Positions 11,401 to 23,659 of a DNA stretch of 64,000 nt are shown here, in pieces (positions within the stretch are counted from its first letter, which is position 1; every line of letters begins with the position of its first letter). This DNA is from Phyllostachys edulis (lineage: Eukaryota > Streptophyta > Magnoliopsida > Poales > Poaceae): assembly GCA_036346405.1 (NCBI GenBank), contig CM070548.1:89487333-89551332 (forward strand), given 5' to 3'. The position numbers and the translations under genes are program-made. The notes beneath the pieces are model-generated. The model had not been told where the DNA came from. It saw nothing but the letters and a program-made list of their open reading frames with translations, and ran no database searches.

Positions 11401-14400
11401 AGAGGGGAGGTCTGGACAGACCTCCCAGGAGATCTTCAAAGACCTCCTGGAGGTCTTGACTGAGTGCACTGAGCTAGTCCTAGGAGTCCAAGCTAGCTCG
11501 CACAAAACGATATAGGTGTAATCACAACCACATGGTCAAACAAAAGATGAAGCAAACAAATTAAACCTTGCATAAACAAGACCTTATGGTCCAAGCTTGC
11601 TTACAGGGTTCTGCCAACTTGGGCTTACAAAACCGACAACATGAGGACCTCAAAAGCCGAAAACACAAAAGCGCTAGAAGCCATCCGACAAGCCCATAGG
11701 TTGTCGAGTGGAGGACGTCCTAGGCAGCCAGGTCGTCAAAGAACTCCTCCTCGAAGAGGTCCGAGCATCCTCCGATCCGATCATCCTTGACCATCGCTAA
11801 CACAGGGCTTACACCATGAGTACTTTGAATGTACTCAAGAAATCGTAGGGAAATGATATGCAAATAATATTCATGCATTGGCTTAACAATGAGAGTCAGA
11901 GGGTTAGTTGCACAAAGCTAAGTTTGACAAGAAATAATGTATAGATTGAAAAGCTCAATTTTGAAAACAATAACACTTAAGTACCTTTTGTTTGAAAAGA
12001 GGGGAAATAAGCACCAACTCACTCCCCAAGCCACTTGGGGGAGGTCCTGTCGCACCTACCACTCAGACCTCTCTGAAGACCTCTCTGGAGCACCAGCTCC
12101 AGAGTCCCCAAAGACCTCCCTAGACTCCAAGATCTCCTCCGAGCTCCCACTCAGAGCTCATTGGACCATCCTAGGTTCACAAGACTTCCACGACCAACCG
12201 AGGATGTCACAAGCACTCTGAGCCACCTGTAGTACTTGCAGACATCCCAAGCCGCCCATGGAACACCAATTTTGAGAAGTCTACCCTTGCACCATTTTCA
12301 CCGGCATGTCCATGACCAAGGACTTGGCTATTCAATAGATTGATACTCTGCAGAGGTGTACAACTTACCCACAATTCAGACTTTCTAGCTGGGCGGGTTC
12401 CGTCGAAACCCTTACTCACTCCAAGGTGAGCAGCCTAGAGAGCGCGACAAGGTCTTTACAAAACTTTGTCCCGACCGACCGCCTGCTAAGGTTTCACCGT
12501 CCCTAAAGGAATTGGCCCCCTCTTGCGCCATGCTAATCAACACGCACCACCACAATAGAACCAGGTCAAGACATCACTAATTATTCGGCCCGCACCATCC
12601 CCATAAAATGATCTTGTGGTTGCACTTAGAGGCCCATATCAACGTAACACAAAGTTAAGTCCTTAATTGTCGCTCAGCAAGGCTTCACAACCCAAAGGTG
12701 CTAAGAGCACCCCTTTATCGCACGATCACTTGCCCGAGCAAGAAAGCACTTTGGGTTCACTCTAGCCAAAGACCTCCCCGGTCTTGGCACGCAATATTTA
12801 ACAACGTGGTCTCAAGACCACAATCAACACAACTATGGCGCCCCACCATAGTTGCTCAACAAAGGGCACCAACCACGATTCCATAGTTCCATTAGTCAAG
12901 TTATTAGAGAAGTAATATGATTCCCAAGACCCCTGTTCTACAAGCAAGACTAAGCATAAACATACGGTCCCATGTTGGCAATACCAAACAATACCAACAA
13001 AAATACCCAACTTAAGGCATCCAAGAGGATCATGTCAACATGTCGAATACAATTGTCCAAGGAGGCATATTGTCAAGTAGGAGAATAACTACGCCCCAAA
13101 CCATTCTTATAAAAATAGACGGCATGATAAAGTAAAGTAAAATACATTTGAAAGTTAGGCTCAATATGATCAAAGGTCCGCATTTGCCTTTGTTGAGTAG
13201 TGAGTGAACCTTCAAGAGAAACATTGGATCCAAGAACTCCTCCTCAAACGCGGATCTACACGCTCGCTAAAGAACCAAATAAGCAAGCCAACTCCAAGCA
13301 AGGACCTTAAAAGAAGACTTAAAAGAAAGCTCAAATCAACTCGCATAAAACCAGAAGCAAAGGCTCAAAGACGACTTCTGAAGCTCCTTGGGAGGTCCCG
13401 AGCATGGAGAGAACCAAGCAAGTGAAAGGAGATTGGGTATAAGCAAAAAGGTGTCAAAGGGAGGCATGTCTAGGCTATTTATAGTCAAGTCTGGAGAGAC
13501 CACAAGGGCTTGAGCAAAACGTGTCAATAATCGATGGTAGCTAGGACAAGGTTAGGACAGGTAGGTCATCAAAAGAATAAAAAGAAGTACTTCAGATAGA
13601 TCAAGATTTAATGTGATACAATGACCATTAAATGCAAGACAGAGCAAGGCGACGGTGGGGCCACCAAACTCAAGAAAACAGATCACCAAAGGGTTGGTCT
13701 CACCAAGCAAGGGAGGTCTTTGCAAAGACCAGGGGTCCTGACCTCTAATGGAGGTCCTAACCACAACGAGGTCTTGAGGGCAGGAGGTCCTTAAGACAAC
13801 AGGGAGGTTCTGGGGACAGGAGGTCCAAAAGACACGAGGAGGTCCTGAGGACAGGAGGTCCAAAAGACACGAGGAGGTCCTGAGGACAGGAGGTCCAAAA
13901 AACCTGCTCATAGTTCACAAGAGGTCCGAGGCTCAAGATCTCTCGAGGGAGGTCCTAAGGGTCAAGATTTACAAGGGGAGGTCCCGACGGTCGATCCACC
14001 AAGGGGAGGTCCTGACGATCGGATCAAATGAAAGGGAGGTCCGAATCGGTTAAGATCTCCAAAGGGAGGTCCTAACGGTCGATCTAACAAAGGGAGGTCT
14101 CGAACGGTTAAGATCTCCAAAGGGAGATCCTAACAAATGATCTAACAAAGGGAGGTCCGAACGTTAAGATATCCAAAGGGAGGTCCTAACGGTCGATCTA
14201 ACAAAGAGGAGGTCCGAACGGTTAAGATATCCAAAGGGAGATCCTAACAAATGATCTAACAAAGGGAGGTATGAACAGTTAAGATCTCTAAAGGGATGTC
14301 ATAACGGTCGATCTAACAAGGGAGGTCCGAACGTTAAGATCTCCAAAGGGAGGTCCTAACGGTCGATCTAACAAAGGGAGGTCTCGAACGTTAAGATCTC

Positions 14401-15149
14401 CAAAAGGGAGGTCCTAACGGTCGATCTAATAAAGGGAGGTCCGAACGGTTAAGATCTCCAAAGGGGAGGTCCTAAGGACACAGGGAGCACCCGAATTTGA
14501 AGTTCAACGTTCAAGGACATTTGAAACACAAACCCGAGCTGATCTAAGACCCAAAAGAGGAGGTCCTAGACCCACAAAGGAGGTCTGGGCAGGAGGAGAT
14601 CTAGCGCAGGGCAAACTAAGCTTAGCTTGACTCTTCGGAGACAAAAGGGTTTGAAACACAAACCCAGGTAGACAACCACGGGGTGGTTGTGACCCAAACG
14701 AAAAGAGGTCAGAACCAAAGATAAATTCAAACAGGGAGGGGGGTCTAAACCTTAAAGAGATTCAAACCAACAAAGGAAATCTAGATTAAAAGAGATGGAA
14801 AGATCCAAACTCAGAGGAGGTCCAAAGAATCTCCAATGAGGTCCTAGGAGCACAGAGGAGGTCCAGAGAACTTAGAAGAGGTCCTATGAACACAGAGGAG
14901 GTCCAGAGATAGGGCTAAAACAAAAGGCACTCAGAGCACGCAAAAGAAAGAGAGCTAAAACCAGAGAACACCGGAGAACCTCAAAAGGACCAGGAACACG
15001 AACTAAAAGACTTAGTTGAGGTTTGGTTAGGTCAGGTTAAACTCCCAAATTTCCAAAATCCCAAGTTAAGCTTGTGCAGGTGAATAAACCGAATGGTTCC
15101 TTTTTAGTTTTGGAAACGGCAAGAACTTTTAGGAAAACAGGACGTTACA
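11401..15149 (-). mobile_element. Solo LTR (LTR3), reverse orientation, nested in the MULE
   Basis: The right end is ...GGACGTTACA (15140-15149), reading TGTAACGTCC on the minus strand. The left end lies near AGAGGGGAGGTCTGG at 11401. Candidate TSDs are TTCCA (11396-11400) and ATCCA (15150-15154), 4/5 identical. Block order matches LTR1, LTR2 and LTR4: 'GAGCTAGTCC', the AAGGTTTCACC block at 12490, and the CAATATGATCAAAGG block at 13163. It interrupts MULE coding sequence. There is no internal retrotransposon region, hence solo. Confidence 0.75.
13925..14475. repeat. Tandem array of about 57-bp units inside LTR3
   Basis: About eight to nine degenerate units alternate GGGAGGTCCGAACGGTTAAG ATCTCCAAA with GGGAGGTCCTAACGGTCGAT CTAACAAA. 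Looser GAGGTC repeats extend from about 13700 to 14900. Similar but less regular repeats occur in LTR2 (8290-9870). A CRISPR array is excluded: units abut with no spacers and the context is a plant LTR. Confidence 0.85.
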
Positions 15150-15154
15150 ATCCA

Positions 15155-15560
15155 CTTGCGGTAGCCACATAGCAGATCTGGGGACTATGGGTAGACGAGA
15201 GAGGTTGTTAGTGCGTACTTTGAAAGAGAAATGGTGGGGGAATATATTGTATCTTTTTTCACCGATCACGATGGCAGCTCGTGATAGTCGTAGGAGTAGT
15301 TCGTGCAAACCTAATAACGCATGCCCAAGCTGAGCCGGTACTTGGACTTGAAAAACTTGCATCTGTCCCTGCACCAACATAGGGGCGGCATCTCCCCTTC
15401 GGGCGGGTGTTGCGCGTAATGCTCGCTTGGGATGTTGTGGTAGGGTTGTTGCTACGGGCGGCATCATTGCAGGAGGTGGCCTCTCGAACGCCTCCCTTTG
15501 TTCCTCTTGGGTCAGATACTCCCTTTGCGCTCACGGATCTCTCCAAGTACCTCTCCATCC
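15155..15560 (-). pseudogene. MULE coding remnant downstream of the transposase
   Basis: Two overlapping minus-strand frames (15259-15558 and 15129-15467) lie between the zinc knuckle of the transposase and LTR3. They are Ser/Thr/Arg-rich and not recognised. By position this is the 3' continuation of the transposase gene or of a second ORF, broken by LTR3. Confidence 0.35.
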
Positions 15561-15929
15561 GAAAGCGAGATTGTGTTGAAGTCTTGATGCAATGTAACCC
15601 GCGTGGAAGGAGTAGTACTCAAGGTCACGCTATGCGCAAAGCTGACTCGTCGGGTCACATCCTACTTTACAGAGAGTGGTCACATCCTACTTTGCAAAAC
15701 GAGGTCACATCATGCGCTGTCGAGTAATGTTACATCGTGCTTTGCAATTACGACGAGAGATTAACACTTCAAATGAAGTTAAAATTTACAATTACTATAC
15801 AATTAGTTACACAGTGCTTACAACAAGCAAGGTACTTACTAAAGTAAAAGTTACAACATGCTAGTATTTCTAATCTTAATACCACTATGCACCCAATAAG
15901 AAGCGGTGCTGCACTTCACGCTGGTGTTC

Positions 15930-18421
15930 CTACGTGTTGGCAGGCACCTTGCCAGTTCTCGCAGTGTGGCCTTCCTCGCGGCAGAGGCCGCAACGTCTTC
16001 TCGCCGCTGCAACTTCCCCTTCATCCATATCGTTCCTAATACGACGGCTCTGCCGACGGCCCTTCCCGCCCTTTCACAGGTCAAGATCCGAAATCCAAGT
16101 CTGATGTGCCATATTCAACGTGGTAAATTTGCCCACAGCCCTAAAGCTTCTTAGCTCGCCACACTACGCCTGCAGCACTCTCTCCTTCATGAAGTACTCC
16201 GCCAAGAAGTTCGATGGGTCTGTCTTGATGGTCCCGCATGCAGCGAGGACATGAGAGCATGGCTTGTGAAGGAGCTCTGGCTTGTTGCATGTACAGCTAG
16301 GTTCACTAACATGATCTCTAAGGCACAACTCGTGCGTAACAAGAGAGCGAACCGTCCCAAATCCAGCTCTGTCACGAAGAAGCACGTCGAAATGATGCTC
16401 CGTGTTGCCGATCATGAAGACCGTGTGTGACTGACTCTTCTCGATCTTGGCCTGCATGTACACTGTAATCTTCGAGTGGTACGGTGTATGTGGGTTCGAT
16501 ACATGAAGTGTCACATTTGCATGCCTTTCCCTAAAATACCCGATTGTACCTTGCAGAACGTCTTCCACGATGGTGACGAGGGGCTGAGCACGGAGGCCCC
16601 TAAGAACCCAGTTGTAGACCTCCGCAAGATTAGTGGTCATTATGTCATACCTAGCACCGTTCGTGTCATGCAGCAAGGACCACTTCTCCAATTGTTCGGC
16701 CTCAATCCAATATGAGAAGCACTTGTGTCCCTCGAGGTCCTCTGTGTTACACGGGGAGGGTCAAGCTCCCGCAGTGGTGGGAGGCGTTCGGGTTGGGCCG
16801 CCCCAGGAATGGGCGGACGCTTGTTCCTCTCGACAACGTGCTTCCTGGTGTGCTCCTCCAACATCTCCCACAACGCATCAAATTTGCGTCACTGGTTCTG
16901 CATTGCCAGCCTCTTGAACAGCTTCATTAATAGTTGCTGCGGGAACTGCTTGAAAATGTTGGCCCCCAGATGGCGAATGCACCATCTGTTCCTCATGTTC
17001 GGCCAAGGAAACGGCTCATCGGGGTCTTGCTGAAGTTTTCTGATGGCCTTCATCATCCCGAGGTGGCGATCATAGATTATGAAGACATCAGGATGTGCCC
17101 CAACTACTCCAACCTTCAGATATTGAAGAAACCATAACCAGCTATCGAAGAATGCGATGGCTAAGGGCAGAATTTGATTGTTACCATCAACGCCAATTGC
17201 TGTCAGGATTTGGCCCTTATATTTCCTAGTTAGAAATGTCTAGTCGACTGAGCTCATGGGCAACATGTGCCTGAAAGCATCGATGAAGGCACCGAAGGCT
17301 AGAAAGGCCCTCTACAATACCATAAAACCTAGCGGCAGTCTTCTGGATGGCTTGTCTTTTATAGCAATGTATGTGCCCAGGTTCTGATCCTATAGCATCT
17401 GGAGCATACGAGGAAGGTTGTTGTAAGCCGCCTCGAAAGAACCGAACCTCCTTTCCAGAGCCTTCTGCTTCGTACATCATGCCTTCGCGTAGCTCATCTT
17501 CTTGAATTTCTGCTCTATAGCCACCATGATGTGCTTGGCCTCCAGGTCGTTCTTCTTCACTATCTCTCCGTACATGAGATTGGCTATGAAGGTGGACATT
17601 AGGTTGCGATGCTTCGGCAAAACACTACTAAGCACGCAAGAGTGCACCTCCACCTTGGAGACGATCCAATGAGTCTCGTATTTGGGTTTACGTGCATGCA
17701 CACGCCAATGACATCCACCTTGCTCGCAGACCATGGTGTGCTGCTCCTGGCTAGATTTTAGGACCCGAAACGTTCGCTGCATGGACAGGGCCCACAGCTT
17801 AATGGCATCCTGCAGTGATCCCTTATCAGCAAACATTGCATGTAGCCAAACTGCCGTACCATGGTACTCCCACGGTGATTCGTGCATGTCGTGCACCGCA
17901 AGACCCTCAACGTTCACCGTATTCTATTCCTACGTGCTAGGACCTTCATCCTCATCGGAAGAGTCATCGCCATCCTCTTCTAAAGCCTCCTCCATCGCCC
18001 AGGCCGTTAAGTCATCGATCTCCATCTGACGCACTATGTTGATGTCCACATGCTCCCCTGCATCCGCCCGTGCAGTGGGCTCAGCGTGCGGTGTGCGATC
18101 TTCCTCTTTTGCCTCCGCAACATCGGTCGTCGCGTCCTCTTCTTCGTCCACAACATCGACCATCGTGTCCTCTTCTTCAACCACGCACTGCGTGGACGAG
18201 CTGCTCCCACCAACCCGACGATAGCCATCGGCAGGGCCTCCAGCGACTCCCTTCAGACATACTTGCACGAGTAGCACGCACGAGTAGCCACGGCGTTGGT
18301 AGCCTTGCAGAAAGCCTGTCCATGCAACCATGCGCATCGGTCTGGTCAACTCCCAGCGAATGTGTGTGGCAGACCGACTCCAAAGGCCATGCAAGACGAC
18401 ACTGCACACCTCGGAGTCCAA
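15930..18421 (-). pseudogene. MuDR-type MULE transposase pseudogene
   Basis: Reading right to left on the minus strand: an acidic Asp/Glu-rich N-terminal region (18421-17930); a MuDR DNA-binding domain (17917-17480) with RTFRVLKSSQEQHTMVC..GCHWRVHARK and VSKVEVHSC; a catalytic region in shifted frames (about 17480-16700) including 'GVDGNNQILPLA' near 17180; and a C-terminal part (16691-16164) with a SWIM zinc finger (CTCNKPELLHKPCSHVLAAC). A zinc knuckle CGLCREEGHTARTG lies near 15960-16000, its last Cys changed to Gly. The family is the DDE transposase of Mutator-like elements, which cuts and joins element ends in the nucleus. Several frameshifts and stops (for example one between the acidic region and the DNA-binding domain) make it non-functional. 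Confidence 0.9.
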
Positions 18422-18699
18422 GGAGAAGTTGCCGGTGAGCTAGTGCAGGACATCTCCTATTCGAGCATTCTCTACATCCGGGAGTATACTGACTTGCGGA
18501 AAACCACTCAGGTCAACACCGTACAGACATTCACGAACCGTACCAACACCGTAATGCACTTTTAATCTTATGGGCTCCGACATGACTGATTTATCACTGC
18601 TCATATTGCAACCAGCGATTTGTCAATATACATTCACCAAATACGTGATAAACCAACAAGTAGCCACACGTTGCCTACACTCGGACGAATACAAGAACG

Positions 18700-18960
18700 G
18701 ACAACACTATTACCTTCACGCGAAGACCTTCTCTTCTTATGAACGAGCTTCCTTCTTCTTTCTCTCTCACCTCCCGATCTCCTCTTGGCCCCTTTTCTCC
18801 CTCTCCCGAGCTCCTCTCCTCCAGTTCTCTCCCTCTCCCGACCTCCTCTGCTTCTCCCTCTCCCTAATTTATCCCCCTCTTCTCTTCCCCTCTCCTTCTC
18901 TCCCTCTCGTTATCTCCTCGCCCGAGCTTATCTCATTCTCTCCCGAGACAAATGGAAAAA
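18700..18960 (-). promoter_or_regulatory. CT-rich leader upstream of the transposase, similar to the MULE right end
   Basis: 'CACGCGAAGACCTTCTCTTCT' followed by a long CTCTCCC-rich tract resembles 26875-26975 ('ATACGAAGACACTTTCTTTTC' plus CT-rich tract). In both places it lies just inside the palindromic repeat block and just upstream of a minus-strand gene. A promoter or 5' leader role is inferred from position. Confidence 0.4.
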
Positions 18961-18989
18961 GTGACCGTCAGGGGGTCGGGTTCTGGCTT

Positions 18990-19385
18990 TCTATACAAAC
19001 GTCTAGTCGCTCAACCGTTCAACAACTTGGTAGCAAGTACTGGCCTGACAGTTGGGTAACACGTCGACTAGTCGTTCAAATGTTCGACAACTTGGCAGCA
19101 GGTAGTGGTCGAACGGTTGAGTGACACATCAACTAGTCACTCAACCGCTCGACGACTTGGCAAGAATTATCGCCCAACAGCTTGAATGACACGCCGACTA
19201 CTCGCCGATTGCTCGACGACTTAGCGGGCATTAATCGCCCAATAGCTCGTGCCGACTCGACTATTTCGCTCAACCGCTCAACCACTATTGGCTCCCAAGT
19301 CGCCCAACGATTGAGCGATGGAGGTACGAACGTTGGTAAGTAGTACAAGAAGTTATATTACAATGCACGAGGGAATGCATACACA
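18990..19385. repeat. Internal copy of MULE subterminal repeats
   Basis: At least six variants of 'GTCGCTCAACCGTTC..CGACTTGG' and 'TCGCCCAACGATTGAGCG' span 18996-19325. A stretch (19345-19385) resembling 10805-10850 just inside the left terminus follows. The terminal GATTTTTTTAATAATC core is absent here. The block separates the transposase gene from the PMD gene, as if two terminus-bounded units had been fused. Confidence 0.65.
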
Positions 19386-19399
19386 ACAATGTCATAGTA

Positions 19400-20440
19400 G
19401 CTACGAAGTAAAATACGAAAACTACTAATACAAGTACACAAAGCACAACAAAGTCCACCCATCGCCACCGCTACACCACCGCAGATTCTCCTCCACATCG
19501 CCACGCCCCACACACCATCCGCATCCCACCAGACGTCTCCGCTTGGCCCTCCTCGTTGTGAGGTGCCGGGCCAGGCCCCGACAGGAGAGGCGGTCCGAGT
19601 CTGTGGATCATGTGCTCCCAAGGCCTTGGGTCGACTCGACCAGGTTCATGGTGCACTAGGGGATCGCCGAGCTACGACCCAGAAAGAACCTCGACCAAAA
19701 GTGGCCGAGGTGCTCTCGAACTCGCCTGTCGTCTGCCAAGAAAGCGCCCACGCCCCGCTGGGCGCCTCCCACGGGAGAGGTCAACTCCGGTGGAGCGCGA
19801 AACCCACGGGACAAATATTATTTGTTCCCGCAATACATCAAGGCCACATACCGAGGAGAGGAACGACCTTCAGCCAGAGGCTATGCCACGTGACCAAGAG
19901 TCATACTCATTGTCGACCCATACATGTTGGGAAAGAACAAATGCCGACTGCATGTTGGGTAGTGGTCCAGAACGATGACGGCGGGCGGCAACAGTGCGTA
20001 GCCACGCGTAGCCATGCCCGACCAAGAGCCCTCCGCTCGCCTCGGCCAGGAGGAGGTGTGTAGCCATGTGCCCAATCGAACCCTCCGTAAACATCAAGAG
20101 CTAGTGGGGCGCACTATGGGACGTGCCCCCGAGCCTCCCCGACCGCCTACTGACGGTGTTGCCTCTCAGGTATGTGTCGATGGGGCCACCTCCTGGACCA
20201 TCCTGCACAACGTTAGGGTCACGACACGCCTCGCCTCAATGTAGACCCGACGGAAAATCTTGTAGCTCATCGCGCATCACCTCCGCACCATGGATGACCC
20301 TGTCTAGGATCGACCAGGAGTCCCTGACCATCCCGACGTTCATGTCCATCTGCAAGGAGTACATGAAAGCGTCAAACTTGTTGTGGATATCATGGGGATA
20401 TGCCTGAGATCTTAGGATGATGTTACAATTGGCAATGTCG
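19400..20440 (-). pseudogene. Probable 3' part of the PMD gene region, GC-rich
   Basis: Minus-strand frames at 20440-20236 (MDMNVGMVRDSWSILDRVIH), 20097-19870 and 19656-19471 are Gly/Pro-rich and contain stops. They lie between the PMD domain and the internal repeat block, on the same strand. I recognise no domain. Assignment to the PMD transcript rests on position only. Confidence 0.3.
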
Positions 20441-22040
20441 TTTCGGTTTGTCGAAACAAACGCCAAAGAAGTGTCGATTAATCGGTCGCATCTGCGTAAG
20501 TCGCAGATGATCAATCTTAGGTTGTACTGCGGCCTTGGTTGTTTAGAGTATCAAGATCATGGAATGACCGCGATGTGCGCGGTATGGTTTTTCCGTAAGC
20601 AGTGTAATTTGAGAAGTTTTGTTTTTTCGGTAGTGACAACCGTAGTTATGGGTGCAGATTATCATAGATAGAGTACCGTGGCTGTAGTACGAGCCATAAC
20701 ATAATTGCGAGTAAGTTCATGCGATTTTGTTCTCGATTGTTATTTCAATTGGAGAATTGCTTTTGGGTTAGGTCAAGTTCATGGGTTTCATGGCATATGT
20801 GTTGCATGATGCATATTTTGACTAACGTGGGTCAAGTTGTGAAGAACTTGTTCCTGATTCGATTTCTTTTGTCTATTGATGTGCGAGTTGCTTGGAGGTC
20901 AATGACGGTCAATTCATGAGATGATCGGACTAAGCTTGGAGAGCCGAGGTCCGTAACGATCGGGATGCCGGTGAGGTCAATGGAGTCAAGCATTGCGAAG
21001 AGGGATAAAGGTGACCGAATCGGCGATTCGATGCGATTTAGTTCGATCAAGCGGCGCTGGGGTCGGTGCAAGTGCCATGGTGGTTTTGTGGGAGCGGATG
21101 GGAGAGACTTGCCGACATGAAGAGAGCCGCCGGATCAATCCCACACGGGCGAAGCATGGAGGTGCTTCACGAAGATGGGACTCGGTCTTTGCAAAAGATC
21201 GAGAAGGGTATTTTGGTAATTTCACCAATACCGCCTTGGTGACCTAATGCCAACCCAGCAAGCGCAAGTCGGCCAAGAAGTGGATTAGGTCAAGAAAAGT
21301 GAAGACGGCGCTTTGAGATGCGTCGCGTGTGTGACCCGCTTGTTTTGGGCCTTAGCGGGAGCCCATTAGGGTTACTCTTCTAGAAGGTCTAAGCCTCCAC
21401 TATAAATGGGGGTGTGGCCGGACAGCCACCTCAACCCTTTCATTGTGTTTGAAACCCGGTTTGCTTAGGGAGAGGATTAGTGGAGGTTAGGGTTCTAAAG
21501 AGTTGGATTTGATTTCGTGCTCATGTATTGAGTCTTTGTCCTCCATTGATGGAGTGGTCAGAAATCAATACCATATCAAATCAATCCAAAGAAAGTTCTC
21601 TCCAAGATGAGTCTATTTGCTTTTTCTCTCTATTTGATGATTTGAGGTGTTTCTTTGATCCGCGAGCCAAGTGGATCAAAAGTTGTGCTAATTTTGGTTT
21701 TTCTCGTCTGGTTTCCAGACAACCGCAGACGACCGCCCGCTTGCCCTACGGTCATACCGCACATCAGTACAACCGCTTCGCTTGCCTACGGTCATATCAA
21801 GACATCGGTACGACCTACTCGCTTGCTCAAGCGGTTGTTCCGATTTCCGATTTTTCAAAGACTTCTTCGATTTTGTTTGTCGAGCTTTGGGGGTTAGAGT
21901 GGATTCAACACAAGACTTCTCTCGTTTAATCATTGATCTTCATAGCTCTCATAGCTATTGAAGTGATTTACATGTTGAATCCATTCAAGTGAAAAAGTTT
22001 TTGAGTGCCACCTCCTACTATGCCTAATTGAAACATACTA
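20440..22040 (+). mobile_element. Possible solo LTR of a second family inside the PMD gene
   Basis: Base composition and content differ from the flanks. A CACTATAAATGGG TATA-like motif lies at about 21398, followed by a CT/T-rich leader. The stretch ends near 'GAGTGCCACCTCCTACTATG' (about 22010-22030). It falls between PMD-coding sequence (from 22080 rightward) and the GC-rich tail (to 20440). No convincing TSD or TG/CA ends were found by eye, so boundaries are approximate. Confidence 0.35.
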
Positions 22041-22079
22041 CTGAAACAATTAGAAGGTGCACGTCGTGTACAGTGCAGA

Positions 22080-23420
22080 TCTAGCAAAAATATAGGAACA
22101 TGTGTTGTGTGTAACTCACGTAATGGGCCATCGCGCCAAGTCGGCACCTCGAAACATACCCGACAGAACTAGAACAACTTGGGCGAAGCACCTCGCCCCG
22201 ACAGAACTAGAACAACTTATGTGAATTGGCGCATCACCTGCGGCACCGCAGTAGTCTCGATGAACACGCCGAAGACGAAGCCAGATCCGCCAAGACGCCT
22301 TGGTCGCCAAAGACAAGTGAGGACAGCCCCTCGGGAGCACAGTCCTGCGTCTCCTGATCAAAGTATGGCTCCTAGTGCACGTCGTCAGCGGTGAGGCGGT
22401 TCAGCTGCTCCACAAAGTGCTTGTACACACGTGTGACATGCACATGTGCATACTATGCCTGCAAGCCGGAACAGTGGTTATAAAGGATGACCCGTAATAC
22501 GACTGAAGTAAAGATAGAGGGGAGTACGTACCTGTCTACGGTACCAAAGGGACCCTGCGATCAGTTGGTCCACCGTGCCCCCGTGGTACAAGTCTGCGCG
22601 GTACGGACTAGAGTCTACCAGTATGAGCCGTCCGAGGGAGAAGCGCTCGAACGACAACAACTGCAGTAGGAGGGGGCAGCATGTGAGGATAGATGCCGGC
22701 CGTCCCTACAAAGACACCTCGCACATGCCGATGCACGCTGCGTGCAAGTACGACTCATCCTCCACTAATTCGCTCCTCGCCGTCGGGCGATGGCCCTTAT
22801 GCACTTATTTAGTGGGCGCCGATGGAGTCACCGTGGCTATTGGTAAACAAGACCACCAAGAGCCACAACAGTACGCCGAGGTGCCACGACACCGGTTGTT
22901 TGCTGGCCCGAGACCATCCGCTGACCTACGACAAATGAATAATTAGTAAGCCCGTCATATGGCTAGGATAGTGAATCGCTAAACATGGAAAATGGGTACC
23001 ATACATACCCGGAACTGCAAAAGCCACCGCAGGGGCGGGCCATGCCGCTGTCGCTCCTGGAAGTCGTAGTACGGTGGCACGGCCTCCGCCGAAGAACCCC
23101 TCAAACCCGCCAAAGAAGTTGTCGCGCATGCGGCCGGCAGACACGCCCAATAGGGAGGCGCTGCTCGCGATAAGCGGTCGAGTAGTAGCGTGACATCCTG
23201 CAGAGTGGGGGCCATCTCCCCGAATAGGAGGTGGAAGGTGTGCGTCTCGAGCTGCCACCGGTCCACCAGGGCTGTCAGGATCGACCGGTCAAACGGGAAC
23301 TGTCGTGACCACTCCGGACCGGCCTAGACCTCCCTGTCGTCCTCTTCAGTGGCCTCCACCATCCGCGTGAGAGGTAGAAGACCGGCATGGCTCAGCCTAC
23401 AAAACACGGAGAAGTAACTA
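22080..23420 (-). pseudogene. Plant mobile domain (PMD, PF10536-type) pseudogene in the MULE
   Basis: On the minus strand: GLLPLTRMVEATEEDDREV (about 23390), FPFDRSILTALVDRWQLETH (about 23300-23240), TFHLLFGEMAPTLQDVTLLL (to 23180), then frameshifted DNFFGGFEGFFGGG. Next come CPLLLQLLSFERFSLGRL (22680-22620), SLWYRRQV with a GTACGTA donor (about 22540), FVEQLNRLTADDV*EPY (about 22420-22360, a stop where Trp is usual) and APEGLSSLVFGDQ. This order matches the aminotransferase-like plant mobile domain, found in host MAIN/MAIL proteins and in MULE and gypsy elements. Its biochemical role is not established. Frameshifts and in-frame stops show decay. Confidence 0.85.
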
Positions 23421-23659
23421 CATAGCGGACATATGACACAAAGAAGTGGCACGACTTATGAACAAACTCGTCTACCTAGCGTGGGTCCAGTCTCCAAGCC
23501 CGTCAGGGTGTCCGCGTACGAACCACCCTCAAGTCAGTCGTGTCGTCCCCATGAACCAAATGCAGGACACGATGGCTCGCCGGTCACAAGGCGACGACCG
23601 GCCCATCCAGCAGGCCGAAATGCCAATCCGAACCACTAGGGTCACGAGCCATACGTACA

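Noticed and set aside
13925..14475. CRISPR-like array
   Set aside because: Repeats are contiguous, degenerate, without unique spacers, and inside a plant LTR.
6285..15149. LTR2 and LTR3 as the two LTRs of one retrotransposon
   Set aside because: The MULE left end and its 9-bp TSD (10252-10261) lie between them, and no gag or pol is present. They are independent insertions.
18570..19124. 184-codon plus-strand frame
   Set aside because: It runs through the CT-rich leader and the palindromic repeat block of the MULE; translation is Ser/Leu/Phe/Pro low complexity.
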